Part shown: one piece after another, positions 40,963-51,943 of the stretch
Layout of the letters: each line of letters begins with the position of its first letter
Position numbering within the stretch: position 1 is the stretch's first letter
Assembly: GCA_977006965.1 (NCBI GenBank)
Contig: OZ345357.1
Location: 2,232,001 to 2,296,000, forward strand
From: Phymatolithon calcareum
Lineage: Eukaryota > Rhodophyta > Florideophyceae > Hapalidiales
DNA: 64,000 bases
Direction of reading: 5' to 3'
The notes under the pieces: generated by a model
Told to the model about the DNA's origin: nothing
The model's input: the letters and a program-made list of their open reading frames with translations, nothing else
The model's database searches: none
Translations under genes and position numbers: made by a program

Positions 40963-41846
40963 ATGTGCAAAAGCTTTGTAAATCCCGCGCGACTCTATGC
41001 GTAAGCACGGGCGACGGCAAGTTTGCCTCCGGTTCCAGTTTGCGGTATGAGCGGTGAGCCTACAGCTTGTATACTGATAAAAAGTTGAGAGCAGTTTTAC
41101 GTGCGAGAGATGAGTTTGCAGTGATATGGACTTGCATATGAAGGTGAAAATCTAGACCCCATGTATCGCATTTGAACACCACCGTTAGACGATTCATTCC
41201 TGAGCTTCTAGTGCAGCGGGCAGTCCGCCCATTTATTGCATTCCTTCTCGCTCACCACCAAGTTAAGGATAAAGGCGGATGCAATAAGGTTGAATGTGCC
41301 CTCCGGCATTCACATCAAATTTGAGTCCTCAGTACCCCATTTCCATTGTTACGATCCTTCCGCCGTTTGCGATGGGTGCTAAAGTTTGTCTCCAATCAAT
41401 GGATGACGACCTATGCTAACGACCCAACCGGTCGCCAGTCCAAAACCATCTTGTAAGTACTCCGTGCATGAATGCGAAGAAGCTCAATGTCTAAGAATAC
41501 TGCTGATCAACCGAGCGATACCGCCAACCGGTACACAACCTCCTACTGACCCTGAAAACCTCACGACGTGCAACGTCACATCGCGAATACTTGGACATAA
41601 TCCCGCCACCGCAGAATAGCAAGGAGATCACTCTTTTGGGGAGGATACAATAGCGAAGAGCTGGGCCCGCATGTCGATGCGCAAAACTATGGTACAGCGA
41701 AGGCAGGCTCATTCAACGGCAAAAACGAAACCACGGGAGGCGACGATAGCCGCGACAACGCATATGGTGCTTCAATAATATGGATCAACCCTAGTGTATC
41801 ATATGATATGATCATGTGTTAACAAGTCCGGCAGATGGAAATGGTG

Positions 41847-41878
41847 TGTACAGGGGAGTGTTAACACTCCCCTGTACA
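41847..41878. repeat. 32-bp perfect palindrome with MITE-like termini
   Basis: The sequence reads TGTACAGGGGAGTGTT and then its exact inverse. Its inner CAGGGGAGTGTTAA equals the MITE terminus at 11490 except for one base, so it looks like two element ends fused head to head. Another CTCCCCTGG follows a few bases later. Confidence 0.85.
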
Positions 41879-41979
41879 TTACTCCCCTGGTTTGTATTTG
41901 TCATGTGCATGCACATATCTGTAAGAGTCAAAGCTATGAAAATATAAAGAATATGATTGACTCGGATGCGCACCCAAGT

Positions 41980-42254
41980 ATGTCACACGTAGGCATCAAG
42001 TGAGCTTGATAGCTATCATAGGGTTGATCGGTCTTCCCTTTGTTGTTCGATGCACTTCTGTGAGGTGGGGGTTCTACTTTCTTTATACGAACGGTCTTAC
42101 AATAGGTGGTGGAGCTTAATGGCAGTTAGAATTTGCTCAATCAATAACTGACAGCATCTCGGCTCAATGAATATATTCATTGAGTCGAGATGCTGTCAGT
42201 CAAGGATGTCACACGCAAGATTCAATTGAACTTGATAGCTATCATTGGGGACGT
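41980..42254. repeat. Direct repeat pair separated by ~226 bp
   Basis: The phrase ATGTCACACG...TCAA.TGA.CTTGATAGCTATCAT occurs at 41980-42028 and again at 42206-42254 with a handful of differences. The hairpin 42147-42200 abuts the second copy. Perhaps remnants of terminal repeats of a small element. Confidence 0.65.
42147..42200. repeat. 54-bp palindrome
   Basis: Two 27-base arms starting ACTGACAGCATCTCG are inverse complements with one mismatch and no loop, centred on ATATAT. Confidence 0.85.
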
Positions 42255-43799
42255 GTGTCTAGACGTGTCCATATTCTTTCCCTCCCTGAATCGTGAATGC
42301 GTGTCATGTGAATTAAGCCGCATCACAGCGGTACTTCAGTACGTCTGATATTTTGAGCTGTCTTTGCAGTCTGCGACTATCCGCACACTTCGTATTAAGG
42401 CCAAGAACTTCAGTGTGGACTCTGGTCATGATATTCTCTCTTGGAACCGCCAACTAGAACATGCAGAAAACACAGACTGCCGATTCCCGTTTCACCATGC
42501 ATTTTCTCGTCGCCAAGGGCCTGACCAGGAGTATGTTGTCTACTGCATGCCGATTGCTACAGTATTGTCAAATTGCATTCTGGTTGGAAGTTATAGGGAA
42601 TTGGAATAGAACGGAAAGCCGGGTAAGTGCTGCTGACGGCCGCCAACTGGAACAGCGGACCTTACTCGGGGTACGCATGTCCGGGTATACGTATAGGCGT
42701 CAGATAGAAGGACAGTTACTCAGAAGGGATGGATACGCTAGGCTAATCCAAGGTATCTTTCAGGTCAGGTGCAACTCTACAAAAACTTTACAAAAGAAGA
42801 CAATAGTTTAGTGCCCAAAAATGTCATTACTGTATAGATTCAGGATCGCAGATGCTTTCTTCTGGTGCGTCCTACAATGCAGACGGAAACCTCAAGCCGC
42901 GCAGCATGCTGAGTGGCTCAAGGTGCTGCGTGACCCACTGCACCTGACTGGCGTCTGCTCAAGGCGGATGGACCGAAGCAAGTGGCCGCAACAGGAGAAG
43001 TGCAAGTTGTGTACAAGCTGATTGCAGATGTCATGCTTCTGCTTCTCGAGCTCGCTCGTGCAATAGAACGGTCTCTTTGTTCTGCGTGCAAAATAACTCA
43101 GGATCGTGCCGGCGAGACACGCGTATCAGCGGAGGGACGTCTATTACTGCATTAAGCAAATCATTGTCTTATTGTGGATGAACATATCGATGACGGAGAT
43201 ATTGGCAATCTCGACTCAGCCGTCATTCTCAAACTCATTAAAATTTTCATCTACACGTGCTCCCATCCGAAAAAAACCAGCGCGATCACACAGAGTGCAA
43301 AAAATAATTCCTCCTCCCCCAACAGCATGACTGTGCAGGGCGATACACCCCCGCTTGTACAGTTCTCGCACGTAGAGTACATACAATACGAAAGAGTAGT
43401 AAATACTTTGGAAGACACAAATACGATAGTCGGGTGCGACGCTTCTCGCTGAAGTAGACGACAAATTCTTTCGACATGATGATGATCAAGATGACAAGTA
43501 GGTGGACTACATTATGAAGAATCTTGTTGCAAATGAGAAGATTTGAGCAGATCGTCGCCAAGCGACACGGCCTGCCCACGAGCTACAAGGGGACATAATT
43601 CCCATGTCACTTTGTGCGCTGTAAGTTGTTAGGTTTCAAGTCGCTCCCGTAGGCAGAACAGGATCCCTCGTTTTAAGGCGTTCCGCAAGGAGGTCCAGGA
43701 GGCACAGAAGTACTTGAATATCCTCTGCTATCTGCCCCCCCCCAATCCGCACTGTTGTGTACAACTGTGATGTTTTCTGGCACAAAACGATTAGCATAT

Positions 43800-43965
43800 G
43801 CAAGCACCTCTTCGGAATCACTGGCACTCGCGGATGTTGTGCTGACCCCTCAACGCTGGAACTGGCTAGCAAATATCCTCCGAACGGACGAGCGCCGAAT
43901 CGTGCGCCAAGTGTTAATCCAATGTATTACGCCACTCCCGGAATCTAAGGATACGTTGCGCGGAG
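43800..43965 (+). pseudogene. Non-LTR retrotransposon C-terminal fragment (copy 3)
   Basis: The plus strand encodes TPQRWNWLANILRTDERRIV and then RQVLIQCITPLPESKDTL, clearly related to the fragment at 30545-30960 (LRWNWLGHILRMDERRLV, CQVLLQCVRPTPESLFG). Flanks are unrelated. A 5'-truncated copy. Confidence 0.75.
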
Positions 43966-44889
43966 CAAACAGCCGAGGAGCGAGCACGGCGGCGGAAGTG
44001 GAGAAGACGTGCAACACCGAGCAAGAAATCGGTTTCCAGAGAATACCTAAAATACCAGCGGTATGCCGCTGCCGGCAGAGCGTCTATAGAGACGATGTCA
44101 ACGCCCTTAATCAATAGGGACTTACGCAAGTACCGCGCCACGTGCCATGCGCGGTTACGACATGCTATCGGATCAACGGTCAAACGAGCTCGGTGCACTG
44201 ATCACCGAGCTGCAAAATGTGGCGCAATGAACACACAATGACGCCTCGCTATCGGGGGTCGTCTACGGCGAACAATACAGGAGTTCTGCAATTTAGATGG
44301 GATATCTGAGATCCTAAGTTTTTCCGCCCGCCCCTCTGGCGGTGCGTTTTCGTAAGCTACACAAAGGTAGGTAGCAACTGAGGAAGCCTTGCCCATATCT
44401 TCGGAAGTCTGTGGGGCTTTTAAATAAACTTTGCTCAAAAAAAACTCCCGGAATCTCCCCAATGGTGCTGTGCTTGATTAGCTCTTCAAAACCTTCGGCC
44501 CACAAAACGCTGTTCGAGTGACATGGGGAAGGGGCATAACAACAACACAAGACAGTTTCATATGCCCTCAAAGGTAGAACATACCGACACTAGAGAAGCA
44601 GTTTGGGTTCTGTTCGGTCATGACACGCCCGAGTCTAAATGGAAAAGGCTAGTCTTGTAGAGCAGAGCTTAGACCACCATTACTCGTTTTATCATGATGA
44701 CCGAGGTTCAAAATGCACTGTGCACAAATAGTAACAGATAAAAAGTGCAGTGCCTCTGCATGCCATAAAATATATAAAAGTCAGCTAGTTCTTAAAAACG
44801 AAACACAACAAAATGCCGAAACCAACGTAAACTACTGTACAGAAGTATATCTGCCGATTGCAATCACCGTCCACTACACATCATCCCTC

Positions 44890-46246
44890 CCTCATTTCGC
44901 CGCTTGCCCCTCTACGTAAACACAACGTTCCAAAATCCGTGAACGACGTGTATGTCGTCGAAATCCCATTGCCTGTCCATCCGCCGAGAACGTCCTTCCC
45001 GTGCATACCTTCCTCTCCATCCCATACTCCTCCTCCGCGGAGGCAACAAACAGCGCATAGTCGACACGCATGGACACAGACGACGCCCGTTCCTCTTCCG
45101 ATTCTCAACACAAAAACGTCGAAATGTAATCCGCACCACCCTCCACAGCAGCGGTGGAACTTGACCCTGCCAAAGTAGGACGAGGGAACTGCTGCGATAC
45201 TCCCTCCTCAGTCTCACTCGCCGCGGCAGCCGCCACCGCAAAAGGATAAACCCGCAGCAACCAGCAATGATTAGCAAATGACCTTGACTCCGACCGCACC
45301 CTCTTCCTACACATCGACCAGTTGGGCACAACAATCGTAAACAGCATAGCCGAAGCACTGCATGTCCGAAACCCAAATTCTTCTACCATCTTAGCGGAAA
45401 CAATCCCTCAAGAAGCACCGCCCGTTGATTCCTCGCATTCATCACCTCCCCGTCCACCAATTCCCCCACTCCACAATCCGTAATCGCCGCCTTCCTCCAC
45501 ACCATCCTCTTCCCCCCAACAGCGTCCCCCCTTGCAATCCTCGGCGCATGCACAAGTCTCACCTCCGCCCTCCGAATAAAAGTCTCCAACAACAACTGAT
45601 AAAACTCATCAAACCCCGCAAAATACGCCGACCTCGACACACGCACAACCGCCCTATCACTCATAGTCGGAAACCGCATCAATCTCAACGCCGCCCCAAC
45701 CTCCATCCTTCTTCCCTTCAAATCAACCGCCAGCCACTTCTCCAAAGCGCGAAACACCTCCTCCTCATTCCTCGGCATGAGATCCTGCACGCGCAGCACC
45801 TCCGCCACACGCTCAACGGAAAGCCGCTTCCACTCCACCCCGTCGGCAACTCGTCCGTCGCGCGTCACAGTTGCAGCGGTGCCGCAGCGCGCAGCGCCGC
45901 GAGCACCGTATCGGGGCGACGGACGCGGCGAGTGCACGGTCGATGTGCGCGACCGCGCGCGGCATTACTAGGGCGGAGCAGAGGGCGGCAAGCTCGAGAA
46001 GGTCGGCAAGATGTAGGCGAAGGCGAGTGCAGCCTGCTGTACGTGCGAGGACGCGTTGGAGAGGAGCGGAGAGGAGGTGCGGGAGGCGAAGGATTTTGCG
46101 AGGACGGGCGAGGCGGACGCGAGGACGAAGGAGTGGGCGAAGAGATCGGACGAGAGACGTAGATCACAGAGGGTGCGCACGGAGGCGTCGAGACGCTGCG
46201 CCCAGAGGAGGGCGAGGGTGCGTGAATTTAAAATCAGCAGAGCCAA
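44890..46246 (-). pseudogene. BTB-BACK domain gene broken by several single-base shifts
   Basis: Starting at ATG 46246 the frame encodes a BTB domain (VRTLCDLRLSSDLFAHSFVL, ASASPVLAKSF). BTB similarity then continues in other frames: LHLADLLELAALCSALVMPR, then DTVLAALRAA, and then a BACK domain (EWKRLSVERVAEVLRVQDL, NEEEVFRALEKWLAVDLKGRR, ALRLMRFPTMSD) in the open frame 45383-45937. The C-terminal continuation (GIVSAKMVEEFGFRTCSASA) is in yet another frame. At least four junctions need one extra base each, two of them beside short C or G runs. BTB-BACK proteins usually serve as CUL3 ubiquitin-ligase adaptors. Either this is a recent pseudogene or the GC-rich region has base-deletion errors. 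No GT-AG introns explain the shifts. Confidence 0.7.
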
Positions 46247-46525
46247 AAATTACAAGTTAAATGAACCAAATGCAGGACAACGCGTATATCCTGTTTGCTC
46301 ACCAGACCACGACATGCAGTTTAGTCCCGAAGAGCATGTACTCACATTTACTAAATCCAAGATTTTCTCTTCGCCCTGTTCAACTCATCCCCGTTTGACA
46401 ACTATCTCGAAGACAAATGTGATGAATTCACCAATCAAGTTTTATTTTCTCCAATGTACTGTATAGCTATACAATTTCAAATTTCGTTCTAGTAGTTCCT
46501 CGTCTCTGAAGGACATCTTCATATT

Positions 46526-48199
46526 TCACTCTCCGTCTTTCACTTTCACATATGCCAAACAGTCGTCGATTTCTTCCACCTTCACCTTCCAACTATCAGT
46601 GTTTCGTGCTTCCATGGTCCCCGCATTTGAGAACTTCGAAATTTCCTGCATCAAAACGAACATCCCTGACGTGTTGATGCGTGGACCGTAAAATTGGTCC
46701 ATCAGCTCGGCACTTTTCTCTTCATTTCGAAACTCAGAATCCCCAAACTTGTACATGAGGGCGAGATTAAAAATAGCAATCGGATGTAGGTCATTTTCAA
46801 TGGCTTGCTCGTAGAGCTTCTTGGCTTCCACAGCATTCCGCTCGACTCCGTTTCCAAGATCGTACGCCACTCCCAGGTTATTCATTGCTGTACTGTTCCC
46901 GGTCGCTACAGCCTCTTCCAGTGACGAAATGTTATCGCCCTCGGCCTGGTTTCCATTTAGTAAAACACCCATGTTACAAAGAGCTTCTGTGGACCCACGC
47001 TCGATTGCATTCGAGTAGCTGCTCTTCGCATGCGAAATGCTGATAGGAACATCTGGTCCTCCCCTGTGATATATCAATCCGAGACGATTATATGCGTACG
47101 CACGTACTTTCTTCGACCCCGGCATCTTCTTGTAAACTCTGATAGCGTCTTTTGGATGATTGCCCATTCCGAATGAGAGCCGACTTCCATCTATGTGTCC
47201 GTCTGGAGTTTCAGGCATGAGGAACAGCCTTTCAAATAGTTCTTGCAACCGTTTCCCATCACCACAAAAAGAAGAATTCACACAGGACGAGATCAACTTG
47301 GAGATATGCTTCTTGTTACGAAAAGTGTAAAATCCTTTTTCGAGTAACATCCCGAGTAGAGCACCAAAATCAAATGGTTCATCAATGCCCGCTCGCACAA
47401 TAGCATGTACTGCGAGCTGCCTTTGTAACAAGTCACGCGACTCCACGTATAGACTTTGATACGCGATAGCGAGATGGAGTGCAATTTTAGGGTCATTCTT
47501 TTTCTTTCTCACAAGAATAGATTCCATTGTACAAACGGCTGCCTCCGACACAGCATTCTCTGGCCCGTTCACATGAAACAACGAAAAGGCTTTCAGCCTC
47601 TCAAAATACTCAACGTTTTTCATGGATTCCGAGAAACGTCCACACTCGTCTGCCAGTAGCTGAAAATCGATTTCATTGGAAACGTCATGGGCCAACTCTC
47701 TTGGTCTTCGATTAATCAATACCATGTACCATGAGAACATGCCCGACCACAATCGGTCTGTATCATTCCTGTTCACAGGATTCTGTTTCAGAAGAATATC
47801 GGCGAAATCTTGCAAAGCGCGTCTGTCTCCTTGTTCTGCTATGCAACGCCCAAAAACAATCATCGCGTCGTTCTTGCGACCACCTTCAAGCGCGACCCTT
47901 CCATCCTCGTACACAGGTCCGACCTCTTCTCTCGACTGACTATGATAGTGGGCATCCGGTGCAGAATTCAATTCCTCAATATGAGCAATAAATATAATTC
48001 GTCTTCCCTTGAACTCATATTGGGCAATCTCCGGCATGAATGGGGGCCAACCAGCCCAAAAATTATACTTGTATTCTTCATCATATCCAGGTGCTTCAAT
48101 CCTCTGAATAGATTCGGAAAGTTGAGATTGATTCCCTTCTTCGCGGAGTGTTTCATGCTTCGAGATCCTACTATCTTTCGACCCAGGAGACTCTCTCAC
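46526..48199 (-). CDS. Sel1-like repeat protein, 5' end unclear
   Basis: An open frame of 557 codons whose first in-frame ATG is near 48037 (about 503 residues). The frame upstream of it begins after a stop at GTG 48199, so an upstream exon or an alternative start is possible. The C-terminal half contains Sel1-type helical repeats: AYAYNRLGLIYHRGG, ALCNMGVLLNGNQAEG, AMNNLGVAYDLGNGVERNAVEAKKLYEQAI and AIFNLALMYKFGD. The N-terminal half is predicted helical (FGRCIAEQGDRRALQDFADILL). Sel1 repeats are protein-interaction scaffolds, as in ERAD adaptors. No signal peptide was seen. It sits at the edge of the palindrome-rich island; whether it is host or element cargo is unknown. Confidence 0.65.
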   Translation of the reverse strand: MRESPGSKDSRISKHETLREEGNQSQLSESIQRIEAPGYDEEYKYNFWAGWPPFMPEIAQYEFKGRRIIFIAHIEELNSAPDAHYHSQSREEVGPVYEDGRVALEGGRKNDAMIVFGRCIAEQGDRRALQDFADILLKQNPVNRNDTDRLWSGMFSWYMVLINRRPRELAHDVSNEIDFQLLADECGRFSESMKNVEYFERLKAFSLFHVNGPENAVSEAAVCTMESILVRKKKNDPKIALHLAIAYQSLYVESRDLLQRQLAVHAIVRAGIDEPFDFGALLGMLLEKGFYTFRNKKHISKLISSCVNSSFCGDGKRLQELFERLFLMPETPDGHIDGSRLSFGMGNHPKDAIRVYKKMPGSKKVRAYAYNRLGLIYHRGGPDVPISISHAKSSYSNAIERGSTEALCNMGVLLNGNQAEGDNISSLEEAVATGNSTAMNNLGVAYDLGNGVERNAVEAKKLYEQAIENDLHPIAIFNLALMYKFGDSEFRNEEKSAELMDQFYGPRINTSGMFVLMQEISKFSNAGTMEARNTDSWKVKVEEIDDCLAYVKVKDGE

Positions 48200-48689
48200 A
48201 GCGTATCATAATCCACACAGGGGACTGCGAGAGACCGCCTCCGAGCGTTACAGTAAAAAGTGCCCTAGCATTGCATTACTGAATAAGCGTGATTCTCGAT
48301 ATGACAGACGGTCACGACGAAAGCTTACGGGTTACAAGACCTATCCTGTATGCCAGTGCTTGCAGTCATTTTCTGACGCCCGCAAAGGCACAGGTGCCAG
48401 CTGTTGCTTAGGAAGGTTATCTGAGAGCGGTATGAATCTGTTGCATATGCAACAAAAGGCTTTGAGACTTCTTTTCGCCTGCCCTCGCGACCCTTTAATA
48501 TATTTGGTATGAGTAGTGCCGCATAGGCATCTTCAGTTGGAGCTGCTTTACAATATTTTCAGACATGTTAAACTGCGAAGCTCCCACAAAGAGGTGCATA
48601 AGTGATATAAATTGATTTATTTTAAAAGCACACAAGACCTCAGTGTGAGCTACAGGACAGATTCTCAATTACGTCGACTTTCTGCATTC

Positions 48690-49330
48690 TATCTTTCTAA
48701 CATTGCAGTGAGTCTCTGGCATTAATATGCATTCTCTTTGTCCTTCAGTAAGCGCTGGAGTGTAATAAGCTCAATCTCAGCACTGGATCCGAAGTACTCA
48801 CGCAGGATTGATTTCCTCAACACGGGGATTCTCTGACATCATAAACGCGTCGTTTTATCCCATATATGTAAAGCCCCCGGCAACTCTTTCGACTTAACTA
48901 TCGGGATTTGCACTTAGCGATCCTCTGCGAAATTCTTCCACACTTGGATTACATCTTTTAATCGTCGATTCTTTCGCACCTCACCTTCTTCTGCTTGATA
49001 CAATAATTTGGCGAGATGCTCCACTTATCGGAGGTAGCTAATGTCCTTTCATACTTCTGCCATCGGGGTCAGATGAGTTGCATACTCCCAGTTTGGGAGA
49101 ATTATCGACTTGAATATCCTGACGAATATTTCCGGGTGGAAGCCACTGACATTATCGCCAACATGCCTAAGTTTGTGCATGCATCCAACTGAAGTCCGTA
49201 CTTTTGACATTGCTGTATCGTCGGTAGCTCCAGTGTTGTTCATGCTAATTCCCGTGTGGGAAGTCTCCGCGCATGGTGCAGTTCTATTCTGACAATCATG
49301 AAGTTGTGTTTAGGTAGCCCGTTGTATTTT
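48690..49330 (-). pseudogene. Decayed LINE reverse-transcriptase C-terminal region (copy 4)
   Basis: The minus strand encodes AMSKVRTSVGCMHKLRHVGD and then GFHPEIFVRIFKSIILPNWE, the pattern of the region after the polymerase core in LINE polyproteins. Downstream the same frame continues through at least four stops: HLAKLLYQAEEGEVRKNRR, KDVIQVWKNFAEDR, RIPVLRKSILREYFGSSAEI. This is an old, inactive copy. Confidence 0.65.
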
Positions 49331-50169
49331 AGAAATTCACTCTTTTCCGGCTCTGTGTTCTATGGCAAAGAGTTTTCGTCTTTCCAGTGCGAGGCTATGA
49401 CCAATAACCTTTGCAACACATTCTTGGCCTGTAGGAGCAGGGAAACTGCACTAACTGTTCTTAGACGTTTCCTTTTCGAGGGGCATACGGTTCTGTTGCA
49501 TATGGGCAAGGACTAACATCTAGAGCTACATGCGTCATTTCGTGCCCATGGAACATGTGGCTATTTACATAAAAGTTTCAAAAAATTGTTAAAAATTGAC
49601 TTCAGCCAATCCGGGCGTGGAGATTCTGTCTGTGAGATTAGCTTTTTTATTTTGAGCATTCCTTTTGTTGCTATAAATCCATCGATTTTTCAAAATCGAA
49701 AAAAATCACTCGGTCCATTAGTTATCATAAAACATAACAAAGCTGTAGCCTTCTGGTGGCCGCTCAATTTTTTTGTCTTGCAGTGGTCCAATATGGAGAA
49801 AAGAGTTGTGCGCTTATCACACCGCTTCCGTTGAGAGGGAGGGTTTGCAGCCAGGCCCGCGAGCATTTTAGTTGAGAAGAGCTACGAAGAAAGTAGCAAC
49901 TGAAACGCATCTCCCTTACAGTCTAATGAGTGTTGCTGAGGGCGTTTACTAAATTGCAAATCAAAAAACCACTTCCGGTGAACTTTGGAAAATCAAGTCA
50001 TTCCCCTGGTTGAATTTTCCTTTAAATATCTGGAGAATTGGCGCGTTTAAATAAAAACCTAATCTTTCCCACGCGTTTCACATGTCTCGTTTGCATTAGA
50101 ATCTTAAGAAAACGGAAAAGTTCGAAAATGACGCATGCAGCTCTTGATGCTAGTTCTTGCTCATATACA

Positions 50170-50312
50170 ACAAAGGCCTTGATGCCAATGTGGTTCTGTT
50201 GCACGTGCAACAAAAGGCCTAGAGGCCAATATGATTCTGTTGCACATGCAACAAAAAGCCTTGATGCCGATGTGGTTCTGTTGCACATGCAACAAAAGGC
50301 CTATCGGCCATG
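50170..50312. repeat. Three tandem 41-bp repeats each carrying the palindrome
   Basis: Palindromes start at 50197, 50238 and 50279, exactly 41 bp apart. Between them lies a conserved AAAGGCC(T)...GATGCC...TGGTTC spacer; a fourth partial spacer ends the array. No gene is present. Confidence 0.8.
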
Positions 50313-51191
50313 ACTGCTAATTGTATACTGCAAACAATATCTCAGATTTGTGCAGCGACCACGCAGATAATATACCGGAAACCAAATACAGGGAGTATTT
50401 TCACTGACTACATCCTGGGACCAGTAGGCGATACGGAGCCTATCTAAAAATGAAAGAAAGAATACTTCGTTACTCCCTGAAACAGAACCCGGAAAGGAAA
50501 ATCTGCAACAGGGGCAGTGCTTAATGAAGTGTTAAGAATAATTGCAGTTGTTTAAATTGTTGCACATTGAACATAATTGTATAAAAGGCGAATAACGTTT
50601 TAATCGCTCCGAAATCACGCTTTGTGGCAATGCAAAATCTCAAAGGCACACAAGAAAATGGTGCACAAGTAACAGGGCCAGTGTATAAATAATGAAGCAA
50701 AATGTCTATTTTTCCAGATGTTGCATGTGCAACAAAATGGCAAAAGAGGCGAACAACGTTTTTCGTTGCAAAAACACGCTTTGCTGCACATGAAACATGC
50801 CAACAAGTGCATGAGATATTGTTCCATAGGAAACAGGGACAGCGGTCCTATATAGAAGAGATATATCAGAATTTCTGCTGTTCCAGACGTTGCCCGCGGG
50901 ACACAGTGACACAAAATGGTCTAATGACCTTCTATATCCCTTATTTTGGCAGATGAACTAGCCTGGTCCGGAATGAAAATACGTCTGGGATGCCAACCTA
51001 TAGCACATGGAAGATGACGTATAACAAAATGCTAATGTAAACTTCATTTATTTTAGCCCACATCCTGACAATTTGTTTCCAAGAGCATAACCAGAGCACA
51101 ATAAAGAAGCTCATCATGATTAGAGCTGCCAGTTCTTCTCACTCAAAGTGCTCGACACAGAAAGCTCCGAACATTGTTTGTAACAATTTTC

Positions 51192-51653
51192 TTACCGCTT
51201 CCAATTCCTCAGCTTCCTCTTCATTATACCCAAAGCTGTAACCTTGATCTTCAAACGATTCTCCAGAACACTCTCACTTTCTCTAATTCGAGAAAGACAA
51301 GCGGACATCTTTACGGACTCTGCTCCAGATGATCCTATCTCGAGGTCGGAAAGTGTGTTCATAAGATCTTTCATGGAGCAGGATAAGTTCTTAATGTACT
51401 GGAGCTCTTGAACGGCATACTTCAAAGCTCTAAATTGTACCTTCTCGGACCTGGAATTCGTATACGGTACACCTTCGTCCACAATGTCGAAGTTTGGCAC
51501 TCGAAACGGGGACATCATATTGATCATCCTTGGTCGTGAATATTCTCCAGCAACCAAGCTCCAGGAGCCTCGATCGGCGATCACCGCCTCAAGATGATGA
51601 TCCAGGATGTAGTCTTTCTCTGTCGTACTGTCCGCGTCTGCAACAGATTCCAT
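51192..51653 (-). CDS. Small hypothetical protein, leftward, island gene
   Basis: 153 residues from ATG 51653 (MESVADADSTTEKDY...). No family recognised. The middle is mixed, the second half is helical with a possible coiled coil (LQYIKNLSCSMKDLMNTLSD, SRIRESESVLENRLKIKV) and a basic C-terminus (MKRKLRNWKR). The terminal TAA lies inside a good donor GTAAG at 51195, so an unsplit C-terminus is not certain; a short exon at 51120-51150 could add about ten residues, but the intron would be only 45 nt. The gene is divergent from the zinc-finger gene at 51944, and two palindromes (51757, 51829) lie in the shared ~290-bp promoter. Confidence 0.5.
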   Translation of the reverse strand: MESVADADSTTEKDYILDHHLEAVIADRGSWSLVAGEYSRPRMINMMSPFRVPNFDIVDEGVPYTNSRSEKVQFRALKYAVQELQYIKNLSCSMKDLMNTLSDLEIGSSGAESVKMSACLSRIRESESVLENRLKIKVTALGIMKRKLRNWKR

Positions 51654-51943
51654 CTTGGTCCTTCTCAAATTTTCTGTGAGGTGCATGTGTTGACGGGTAA
51701 TATCGTTTTTGTAGATGTAAAAGCATACTATGTGGCACACGAGACGCATGAGACAATGTTGCACATGCAACAGGGACATGTTTCTTAGATATTTTCAATA
51801 TTTGGAGCATTTTATAAAACGTTTCAAGTGTTGCACGTGCAACACAATTGGAAGTATAGTCAAATTTTATTTTATGAACATGCATGCATTTTGTTGCGCA
51901 GGCCACAAAAAGTCGAATGCTGAGAACTACATGCACTGACAGT

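Larger units (their letters stand above)
40963..44889. other. 3.9-kb repeat-rich gap
   Basis: No intact gene was supported; open frames are short and domain-free apart from a LINE tail at 43800-43965. Two palindromes and a direct repeat are listed separately. TACTGTA/TACAGTA occurs near 42560, 42830 and 44834. Confidence 0.5.

Noticed and set aside
42364-42811. Possible LINE endonuclease fragment (TLRIKAKNFSVDSGHDILSW)
   Set aside because: No catalytic endonuclease motif and no continuation; similarity is too weak.
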